A DNA stretch of 64,000 nucleotides from Gymnopilus junonius (Eukaryota; Basidiomycota; Agaricomycetes; Agaricales; Galerinaceae), in assembly GCA_015501075.1 (NCBI GenBank), contig JADNYJ010000073.1, forward strand, positions 122,467-186,466, read 5' to 3'. The translations under genes and the position numbers were made by a program. Within the stretch, counting starts at the first letter, position 1. Each line of letters begins with the position of its first letter. The notes under the pieces are model-generated. The model searched no databases and was not told where the DNA came from. It was given only the letters and a program-made list of their open reading frames with translations. Positions 50,481-60,030 of the stretch are shown in pieces.

Positions 50481-52371
50481 CTATATTCCGAAGAACCTAC
50501 GAATGCGACGGAATAAACCTTCTTTCTCTTTCTTTACCTTATCCAGACCTTCCCTCTTGAGAGTAGTACCCGCCCCTGTCTCCGAGACATCCTTTTTCTC
50601 CTCCACCAGCTCCCTCTGAATATCTAGAACTATCCCAGGGGAGCCGATCCGGTCAAGTATGTTTTCTACAATCCTTGACGCTGATTCACGTTTTCCATCG
50701 AACTTCTCCACAGTCGACCCCATGGCAATTAAAGGTCCCCAATATCGCTCCTTCAACTCCTTTTCACGCTCCAGACCTCTGCCTTCTGTGACCTTGCTCC
50801 ACTTTGTAGTTCCCAGGACGACATTCTTAAGAGCAGTGACCCCGCAGAAATTCTTTAACAGGCTGAGGTGAGTGTGGGCTGCAGCCGACAAACGGTCGTC
50901 GGATATATCGTGAAGGTAAATGATGCCGCCCAGGACCTCTTTGTTGATATATCTTTGAATTTGAATCAGTACAGGATATTTTCGAATAGTTACAGGCATA
51001 CATATCTTTCACGCAGGCTGCGATACGATACAAGATTTGTAAATCATCCTTATCAGTCGCATCGAAGCCTGGCGTGTCAATTAGGGCTAAGCGACAACCC
51101 CTCCCCTGTGGACGACGAGTAAAAGAGGGAACATCGACCCTCTCTATTTCATTAGTACAGGAACGCAACCCGTAACCCACTTTGACACGATCTTCTCCCA
51201 GAAGGGTGTTCACAAACTTTGAGGCTAGGTTAGGACAGTAGAAAGATGGGCATGACTTCAGTCTTACCGTGCTTTTGCCTGCACCAGTACCGCCCATGAT
51301 ACTGTAGATATAGGTTGAGCGGAACCAGTCTCATGCAAAACATTAAAACTTACAGAATCACAACGCCCTCAATAGGCTTCCCGGCTGCAACCGGCTTCAA
51401 TGCCTCTCGATAATGGCCTGAAGGTTGACTCTGTACAAATTGTTTTTCGTCGTTAACAATGAAATCGCCTGAGTCCGCGCCTACCCGACGAGCAGCCAAC
51501 AGCGCAGCCTTTGTTTCAACATACGGTTTCCCGAAATCGCACATCTCTTCTTGGATTTGGAGAGGCATGGACGTGGAAGGCCTGGAAATTGCAACATGAA
51601 GAATTTGCAAGGCAGACGACAACATGCTGTCGAAGCGCAATACCGTAGCCCCGCAAGCATACTGGGTCCAATAGTCATTTTTGAGAGCCTTCTCCCTTTT
51701 CTCTTCTTCTGTAGAAACGTGGATTGTGTCCCACATTGTCGTGACAAAGATAATCTTCTGCGCCATATTTTGACCGCACATTTCAATGAGCAACTTGAGG
51801 TTGTTCAGACGTGCTCCACTCATCCGAGTATCAGTGATAGGGTGGGTGTAGATGATTGCATGTATATGTATATGGCTTTTTCTTCTATATCTGGAGTTTA
51901 ACAATCAGTAGAGAATTTGATGAGTAAATGCGAAAGTATTACGTTTCGAAAAGCCAATTTGCGATTATGCGAAGGGTATCAAGGTCGTGTCGATCCCTGT
52001 GGTCGAAACCAGGCGTATCAATCAAAACAATCCGGTCCCTGTACTGAGCGTGGTTTTTTATCCTGAGAGCATGGATTTGAGAAGTGGGAGTTAAACGTCC
52101 ATTTTCACGCTCAAGTCGCCCGCAGATCAACTTGTCTATGAGCTTTATCAACCGATATTAGAATAGAAGGTTTGGCAAGCAACTGATAGGACAAAGGACG
52201 AACGTGGGTCTTCCCTGTCCCCGTCGGCCCTATAAGACTTGATTCTTAGTCAGTGGTGATTTACCAGTCGCCGAGAAACGCGTTCAACATAATAATGAGG
52301 TCATCCTTCTTGAATTCGTTGATCCCCTTGATTTCCTTGTAAACTAGCCCTGCATGATCTCCTGCGGACAT
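50481..52371 (-). CDS. double AIG1/GIMAP-like GTPase (two tandem G domains)
   Basis: Seven exons (52371-52289, 52237-52204, 52142-51943, 51890-51354, 51301-51268, 51216-51002, 50952-50481) sum to 1575 nt with every junction in phase, giving 524 residues. Domain 1 has LIGPTGTGKT (about residues 29-38), VLIDTPGFDH, THPITDTRMSG and FVTTMWDT. Domain 2 starts at about residue 285 with LIMGGTGAGKST, then LALIDTPGFDAT, YLHDISDDRLSA and LGTTKWSK. Both P-loops sit on 34-nt exons. The 52-nt intron at 51302-51353 (GTAAGT...CTACAG) removes an apparent stop between the domains and creates the hydrophobic strand GVVILIMGG before the second P-loop. The C-terminus is polybasic and amphipathic (LFRRIRRFFGI), suggesting membrane binding. 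The first donor (GTTGAA) is weak. Alternatively these are two adjacent genes. Confidence 0.78.
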
Positions 52372-52966
52372 TATACCGTAGATGAGGGAGGAAGAGGCTG
52401 ATTGCACGTGGAAGCGAGGAGGAAAGACTTGACGCCTACCTGCATGAAGTATGTCTGCCAATATATATCGATCCTCAAAACGTCAGGCAGGCCACGCCTT
52501 ATTTCAAACATGAGGCATTAACACTGGCTTGTGGCTGTATGTCAATCGGGTGCTCCGACTGCTGATGTCGCCTCATCGGATTACCGACCTGGCGAGGCTC
52601 TGTATTTTTCCAAGTTTACCTCTGCTGATGCAGTCACATCGCCCGTCGGCCTGGACAGAATATTTTTTCGAGAGCTATCTACAGTGGACGTGACATATGA
52701 AGGAAAGACCAATAAGCTTTACTTACCTTTTGTTTGCTCCTTCACCTGAGCCCCACTCGTGAATTAACCTGACATATTCTATGCCCATGAGGTAACTATT
52801 ATACAACTTGTAAACGGTAAACAGAAAAAAATGACGAACAAAATGACAAAGGAAAAAAAGGAATACAGTTCAAATGAAGGTAGACTAACGCGTCAGAGCA
52901 GAGTTGAAAACACCCGTCGGACCCAGAGATCAAAGAAAAGAGAAAGGCAAGTCAGGAGGATCTTGG
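52372..52966. other. intergenic
   Basis: 5' flank of the double GTPase and 3' flank of the CM1 coiled-coil gene. No gene supported. Confidence 0.45.
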
Positions 52967-55900
52967 TCATCGGACAACAGGGGAGCTAGACCCCGACCCT
53001 TTGTTGGACACCATTACGTCATTCAGTTGACTATTCCGCTTCTGCGCCAGCTCTAATTGTCTTTGGAGGCTCCTAACAAAACATCAAAACGCGAACATCA
53101 GTAAAAAAACAACGAGAAATAGAATGAAATAAAACAAGACGCACTTGACATTATTCTCCAACTCGCCCACACGTTCCTTACTCCCCTGCCTCTCCCTCTT
53201 CACCCTCTCCTCCGCCGCCTTCAGACGCGCCTCGTACTCCTTCACCCTCGCCTCCCACTTATTATCCGCCTGCGCGTTCTTCTGGTTAATGGCAGCGATC
53301 TTCTCCTCCGTCGACAAGAGCTGGTTCTGCGCGTTGTTGAGGCGGCGTTCGGCGTTGGCTGCTCGTGCGGCCAGCGCGCGGACTTCCATTGATGCGCCTT
53401 CGCCTGGGCGTTTGATGGAGGAGAGTTGGGAGGATAGTTCGACATTGGTGGCCTGTTGAATGAGAGGAATAGAATTTCAGAACAAGATGAGGATAGAAAA
53501 AAAAGGAGGTTGTCTCTCCATACCTTGACAGCCTCCAACTCGCCCTCCTTCTGGGCATACTTCTTCTTCCACGCCTGTTTCGTATCCGCATACGTCTTGA
53601 CGCTAGCCTCGAATTTATCAATGTGCTTCCATCTATTATCTAACTGCTTCTTCATGTCACCTAGCTTCTCTGCAAACTTGGCTTCGACATCCTTGCACTT
53701 CTTCTCAAAATCTGTCTGAATCTGAGAGAGTGCTTTGAGCCGCGTGATGAGGTTATCATGGAAGACAGAAAAGTTTGTGAATGGTTTCGTCTCGGCTTGA
53801 GAACCTTTTTTCTATAAACGAAGGTGAAGTGAGTTAAAATAAAATAAAAAATGATGATGGGGAATATTAATACTCACAGGCGTCTTATCCACCCCCAAGA
53901 TCTTGTCCAGATACTGGTAAATTGTCAACAGCAGCGTATTCCTCTCTGTCAGCTGATCCCTGTACTGCGCCTCCGCACCCAACAGTGCCCTCTGGTCTTT
54001 ACTCAGCCTTGCCTCCAACTCGCCCACTTTACTCTTATACACCCCCACCTCACCCTCCGCACTCCGCAAATTCCCTTGCACCACGTCCAACTTCTCACTC
54101 AAATTCAACCGCGCCTGAGTCTGCGCAGCGAGCTGAGACGCCAAATCCCGATTTTCAGAATGCAATTTGTCCAAGGCAGAATCACGATCACGGTACTTGG
54201 ATTCTCTATCGTCCAGTTCCTTGCGCAGCCTGGAGAGCTCATCCTCAACTCTCTCCAGATCTCTCTTCAGCCTATCAGCTTCCAGCTGCAGCGAGAACCT
54301 CGCAGTCGTATGGCTTTCTCCAGCCTTCTTGCTTTCTTCCTCCACCGCCTGCAACGCGCCCTGAACGTCCCTCAGATCCGCCTCCCTCTGCGCTAGAAGG
54401 CTCTGTGTGCGCGCCAGATCGGCGAGGGCACTAGTTAAAGCGGACTCTTTGGCCTCCAAAGTCCGCTTGTGGCTCCGCAGAGAGGCGTCGTGTTCCCGCT
54501 CGGCAGCGTCCAGGTCGGATTCGGCTTGTTCACGGGCGGAACGCTCACGCGAGAGTTCGCTGACGAGGTCTTCGATGTGAGATGCCAGCTCTTCTTGGCG
54601 CGAGCGATGGGCGTGGATTTCGCTGCTGCAGGCTTCGTATAGGTCGGTGGTTTGTTGGAGTTGGTCTGTTAGAGTAGCGATTTTCTGTGAAAAAAAATTT
54701 TTTTTTGGAGTTAATTAATACCAAGCAAATGAGACACTTTTTCGAGAAAAATCCCACTTACCTCCTTCAAAGCCCCTACAAGCGCCTCCAACCTCTCCCT
54801 CTCAGCCCTCTCTTCCTCATCTCTCACGTCCCGCTCCGCACTCTCCCTGAACACGCGTTCCATATCCTCCTTGATCCTATCATTCTCGTCCTCCAATTCA
54901 TAGATCTGCTCTCCGAGCTTATCGATTGTTTCTTGAAGCCTGTCAAGCTCAGCATCCTTTTGATCGGATTCGGACTCGAGGTGGGCGAGGGCCGCCTCGA
55001 ACTTGGTGTGCAGGTCGTTGGTGTTTGATTCAAGTTCGGAATGTTCAGTCTGAGGTCTTTGGATTCTGCTTCTCTTTCTGCTAGGACCTGTAGGAAATAT
55101 GAAATGAGCAATGGGTTCTCCGAAGAAAAAGAAAGAAATAGAAAAAGTAAAATAAAATGATGCCTACATCTTTCAACTCCTCCACCTGGCCCCTAGTCTC
55201 CTCCACCTCCCCTCTCCACTCCTCCTCCACAACATCCACGATCCGTTTATGTTCCTTCACCAGCTCCTCAATCTCCCTGCCCCTCTCCTCCACCTCCTCT
55301 TCCTTACTCTGGAGCTCAATCATCAGCGCTGCCATCCGATCGCGCATCGCATTCAAATCTTCCTCCACTGCTTCTCTCTCCTCCCTTTCCTCCAACACCG
55401 CCGCACGCGACTCGGACCGCGCGATGGAAGTGGAGTCCAGCCGATGTCGCAGGTCCTCGATATTCAGCCGGAGCGCGTCGACCTCGTCCATAAGGTCCTC
55501 CTTTTCCTCTCGCGCTGCGCAAGCAGGTCAGCGGTATCCGTCAACTTGGCTCCAGATCCTCATTATCGTTCTCTAGCTCTTCGAGCCGCCGGGCTATGCG
55601 TCCCCTTCTGCTTTCCGACATACTGGAGTCAGCCGATTCGTCTGCTCCACGGCGTTCGACGAGGTCCTTGAGTCGGTCGATTTCATCCATGTTGTCTTCA
55701 ATCAGTCCTTTAGCATTGTCCAGCTCATCTTCCAGCTCGGCATTGCGGGCCTCTAACTCTCTCACTACCTCTTCATCCACACCTCCATGAGCGCCCTTCC
55801 GTCTTTGCGCTCTGAGCTCCCTCAACTCCATTTCCCTCTCCTCTAGTTTTTCTTCGAGCTCCCGTTCTCTATCCCGATTGCCTCCTGAACCATTGCGTTG

Positions 55901-56644
55901 TGAGCGTTCCAATTCATGCTCAAGGGATAACACGAGTTTCTTGAGCTTCTTGATTTCCATGCCCCGCTGCTGGACCTCGATTTTGAGGTTGATGTTCTGT
56001 TTGAGGGCGGCATCGATTTGGTCCGGTGCGAGTTGGGCCAGACGTTCTTCAAGGAAATGCACCCTGAGTTTGATGTTGAAGTTTTCTTTTTTGAGATTGT
56101 CGATGTGCTATAGGAGACGTGATTGTCAGCGAATTTAATATATATTATATATACGTGAATAAGGTAAACGAACTTTTTCTTGATCTCGTAAAGTCAGAGT
56201 AACACCCTTCCCGGTGGATGCACCCCCTTTCGTCGTCCGCTTGGAAGAAAGCGAGGTAGCACCAGTAGCAGCAGTCGCAGTCGATGCCTCAGGAACATCA
56301 CCCCACTTCTTCCTGTCGCCTGCACCGGGTGTATCAAGCACATCAACACCTTCCGCATCCTCATCTTTATCATGATGGTTCAGCATGTTCAACCTGGAAG
56401 ACAAAGACGTGATCGCGTCTTCGGATTTCCGCCTCCCTCCTGGAGCGCCGAATGCTGATGCGCTGCTTGGAGAAGGGGTAGATATGGGGTCGGAAGATTG
56501 GGCCGTTGTCCGTGATGAGGTTGAGGGAACACGGAAGGCTGGTCGGCCGGGGGTGGAAAAGGATGCAAGTGATCCCAAGGAGAGTTCTGGTTGGGAGTTA
56601 TTGGACAGAGAGAGGTCAGGGTGGGTTGATAGAGCTGCAGACAT
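52967..56644 (-). CDS. CM1/centrosomin-motif coiled-coil protein (microtubule-organising, Mto1/Pcp1-like)
   Basis: Large spindle-pole/microtubule-organiser protein. The ATG at 56644 opens a Ser/Thr/Pro-rich N-terminus (MSAALSTHPDLSLSNNSQPE). The Cnn_1N (CM1) motif, which recruits gamma-tubulin complexes, straddles an intron near 56105-56180: LTLRDQEK joins HIDNLKKENFNIKLRVHFLE, then ERLAQLAPDQIDAALKQNI. The rest is almost continuous coiled coil (about 56000-53000) with heptads rich in Glu, Arg and Leu, broken by introns near 55550, 55100-55160, 54700-54760, 53820-53880, 53460-53520 and 53075-53150. It ends NDVMVSNKGSGSSSPVVR with stop 52967-52969. It lies between the GTPase block and family copies D/C but seems unrelated to them. 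Confidence 0.85.
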
Positions 56645-57186
56645 GGTGAATGAAATGGGAATGGAAGGTAAGTCGTGTGCGGCGTGACTTTGGTCTTGAA
56701 ACTGAAAAGGTAAACGTTGGATTTGAAAGAGTTCCACTAGGAATAACAGAGTTCTATGGGTCGTTCAAAGATATCTTCCTGTGAATATATATCCTCGTTC
56801 AATTCAGGTATAGCAGCAAGATGGTCCTAATACGAACAATGGAATGAATACAAAAATCTGTGTAGAAATGTCAAATGCGGCGAAATCAGTCATTTAGTCC
56901 AATAAACAGCAATATCAGAATCTGCACACACCTATTCAAGCCCACATATCCCTTCCAGAGGTCCAAAATCGCAGTCAAAAAAGGTGGCTGCTCAGCGCAG
57001 ACCGTTTCAACCTGGCGGCGGTACACAAGAGGGCAACGTGACCGTCGTGTGTTGTGATTATGACGTCACGTGCGACCATACTTTGCCGTTGAGCTATTTT
57101 TGGCTTGGTGCTCTCAACATCGCTCCCTCATCGATCAAACTAGCGCCCAAAGACAAAGAACGACGGAGAGTAGATTATCAAGCAGG
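56645..57186. other. divergent intergenic region
   Basis: Between the CM1 gene (minus) and family copy D (plus), so it should contain both promoters. It has a TGACGTCACG palindrome (CRE-like) at about 57060-57069, upstream of copy D. Confidence 0.5.
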
Positions 57187-58120
57187 ATGACGAGCCAAGA
57201 TGGAAGTAATGATATACCCGCCGTATTCAGTGTCCCCAGTACTCGACCATCAACGTCCAAATTGAAACCTAAACCGACGATAACCTTGACACTCTGCATG
57301 GACAACTCAAGTCAGGGAATTGATTACCCCCGTGCAGTCGTCGCCAAACCATTTTCAAGCAATGGATCTGTAAGAATCGTGATCCTTTTTCTAGCACAAT
57401 ATGCCCTGCCATCTAACAATTAACTTGTTCACATTACGTGCCTAGATCTTGAGAGTCATGCGCATCGCTTTCAAGGACTACCTGTCTCCAAATCAGGATA
57501 TTGAATGTGGTCTGGCACGTAAGACAACGGACGGATGTATAAGATGGGTCAAGCTCTTCGACTGGGAGAGTTCTGTAGCTGCGGATAGCAAAGTTGGCAT
57601 ATTCTTGAAAGGTTCAAATATGCATGACTTTCCTTATCTTCCACCGCCAACCGGGCGTCCAGTTAAGGCTCAGGTATCTTCATTTTTTTGTGATTATTTT
57701 TTATTCTGATTGGGACAAATAGAGTACTTTAGGCTGCGACACCTTTCCCTCCCTCAGTAAGTAAGTTGATTCATGTCGAGCATGTGTGTTCATCATCAAA
57801 TGCAGGACTCTTTGAAACACTCCTCAAGCTTTAAGGTAGGCATAACGGGCTGAAACGATTCAGAGTGCAGTATGCATTCCAACAATCTCTATACTCATCT
57901 ATCCTCTTCTAGAAACTATGTGATGAAGCTTACGGATCAGTCAAGGGTTATTGAAAATAAAAATCCTCATCTTGATGGTCAAACGGTTGGAAATGTAGTT
58001 CATTCTAGAGGGGAAAAATTCCAGGGCTTCATGAAAGATATCCCTACACTTTCTCATGTTATTGAGATTCGAAGCGAGCCTGTCGAAATACACGTTATCT
58101 ATTTATACCAGGACGAGTGA
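57187..58120 (+). CDS. novel small protein family, copy D (most intact)
   Basis: The ATG at 57187 gives MTSQDGSNDIPAVFSVPSTR and a low-complexity Pro/Ser/Lys segment, then ITLTLCMDNSSQGIDYPRAV. After an intron (GTAAGA at about 57370) come ILRVMRIAFKDYLSPNQDIE, GCIRWVKLFDWESS, SKVGIFLKGSNMHDFPYLPP. The last exon holds LDGQTVGNVVHSRGEKF and SHVIEIRSEPVEIHVIYLY, ending 58118-58120. Introns between about 57675 and 57912 are not fully resolved. Shared with copies A-C: ITLTLC, YPRAVV, a Trp-Asp stretch, GVFLKG/GVFM, PY.P, and a final IEIRSEP-type strand. It resembles no family recognised here. The fold may be ubiquitin-like (inference). Confidence 0.6.
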
Positions 58121-58513
58121 CATCGTCCGGGCATCCTGGCCAATGTTCTTGAACTTCTTTAACAACCAATATACAAATTTAGGAAATAAATGATATTGAC
58201 AAACTTGTATGATCGTTCCACATATAAAAAATGCCGTACCTAATCTGAATTATTATGCACATTAATTTCGTTCAACCACAACTTGCATGTTTTAAACTCA
58301 CCTGTACATGAAAGAAGACCCTGGTCATTGCGCGTTTTGATTGCACCTATGAATAAGCTATAGTCTAACCCTGTTTTAAAGGCATAGTATTTAAGAAGGT
58401 CTCGGTCGTTCTAATCCCACCTTCAGCCTTGGAACCCCCACTTTGATTCCCCCCTTTCCCCTCAGACCTTATTCCCACCAAAGTTCGATAAACATCAACA
58501 TCCATCATCCATA
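58121..58513. other. intergenic between copies D and C
   Basis: No gene. A TC-rich tract precedes the copy C start. Confidence 0.45.
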
Positions 58514-58795
58514 ATGAACCAAGATGGCAATGAGCCAAAAGGGCCTTATCTCCTGAACACTCCCCCACAATCAGTGTCAGATGGTATGTTATGCATTTAT
58601 CCGCACTCGAGTGAGCCGCTGGTAATCAGAACAATAACGGATTTTTGCATCTCACTGCTTTTAGGAAGAGGAAAGTTGATATTGACGCTTTGTGTCCCAA
58701 CCGGAACGAGACGAGTGTACCCTCGTGTAGTCGTTCCCTTCCCAGAAAGTCGTCAGGTCAGTAATTACACTAACTCGGCAAAAAGCCTGTCCCAC
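58514..58795 (+). pseudogene. novel small protein family, copy C (truncated by transposon)
   Basis: Exon 1 from 58514 (MNQDGNEPKGPYLLNTPPQS) splices over GTATGT...TTTTAG to GRGKLILTLCVPTGTRRVYP and VVVPFPESRQ at about 58756. In copy A the reading frame continues AAMNAALLVFK at this point. Here similarity stops abruptly and Tc1-type transposon sequence follows within about 300 bases. No exon for the Trp/Asp region or the C-terminus follows. Closest to copy A in sequence, in the opposite orientation. Confidence 0.65.
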
Positions 58796-59691
58796 AGTGA
58801 TTTCCGAACAAGATAGTGGTCAATTTCGAGTTATACTGCACGGTTTATCATCATTGTAGGTTTGAATGAAAGACTATATTATACTCTACATTGCTGAAAA
58901 TGTTGAAGCTGAATGACGCAAACTACAGGGCAAGAGACACAATTCTTTGATGTGATTGCCAAAAATGGTGTGTAATGAAAGAGGGTATCCTCTCTTGAAT
59001 CTGAGATATCTAACGGAAATATAAAGTCCTCATCTACAAATTAAAAATGAGTATTACCACCACCTGCCCTGTAAACATCAGCTACTCTCTGGGGCATGGA
59101 TTTATAAAGGTGGTTAATAAATTCAATATCAACCTTGTACCACTCCTCCTGAAGTGCGATCCACAAGTCTGTTTCTGAGTGAGGTGGAGGGTTACACTTT
59201 CTAATTTGATGGTCGAGGTAGTCCCATAAGTTTTCGATTATGTTAAGATCGGGGCTATTGGGTGGCCAGGACAGGACATCAACTGCATTTTTTTTAAACC
59301 ATGCTTGTACAATTTTTGATGTGTGCTTTGGATCATTGTCTTGCTGGAAATAAAATTGATGTAGATCCATGTGGAGATCAGAGTATGTTCCTAGCATGTC
59401 GTCCTCCAATATCTCACAGTATAATTCCTTGTTGAGGTTCCCTTCAATCCATACAATCCGCCCAACACCTTTGGAAGTGATGATTGCCCAGACTGTAACC
59501 TTTCCACCTCCATGCTTCAACTTCTTCTTTGTATAACGTGGATCCAATCTTTCCCCTGGCCTCCTCCAGCACCAATCTATTCCATCAGACCCAAAAACAT
59601 GAAAGTTAGACTCATCCGAGAAGTTCACGGCCTTCCAATTTTCCACTGTCCATTCCAGGTGTGCTTCTGCCCACTTCTTCCGCACATGTAG
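58796..59691 (-). mobile_element. Tc1/mariner element fragment (5' truncated)
   Basis: Contains the C-terminal two thirds of a Tc1-type transposase on the minus strand. The left boundary is not defined; no clear terminal inverted repeat was identified. The right end of the similarity stops exactly where a Copia-like LTR begins (59692). Confidence 0.7.
59041..59691 (-). pseudogene. Tc1/mariner DD34E transposase, N-terminus missing
   Basis: The reading frame carries the DDE triad: NFSDESNFHVFGSDG (first Asp), FYFQQDNDPKHTSK (second Asp) and SWPPNSPDLNIIENLWDYL (Glu). Exactly 34 residues separate the second Asp and the Glu, the DD34E spacing of Tc1. KVTVWAIITSKGVG corresponds to the conserved central strand. 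The stop is at 59041-59043. The helix-turn-helix DNA-binding part is absent: coding similarity begins at HVRKKWAEAHLEW, next to the LTR start, so the copy is inactive. Confidence 0.88.
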
Positions 59692-60030
59692 TGTTGACAT
59701 GATAAGTGTCCATGTGACTATATCACATGACTCACATGACATGCGTGATCAGACACATCTATATGCAACTAGATCCAGTGACGACAGAGTATCACAGTCA
59801 TCCTATATGACTAAAACATGTGATCACTTAGTGAGCATATTACTCATCTTATGAGTAGATATTAGTAATTACATAGTAATTAGCTGAGTAATTGCCTTAT
59901 GCATTACTCATACGTAGTTAGTCACTGCATGTCCTGTAGGTATATAAGGATGCTCTAAACAGCGTCCTAATCTAGGTCATTCATACTTCTGTAGTAGCCT
60001 AAGTAGTCACCTTAGCACTAGCCTCTCACA

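Noticed and set aside
53851..54434. Long plus-strand reading frames opposite the coiled-coil gene
   Set aside because: They are antisense shadows of the biased codon composition of the CM1 protein.
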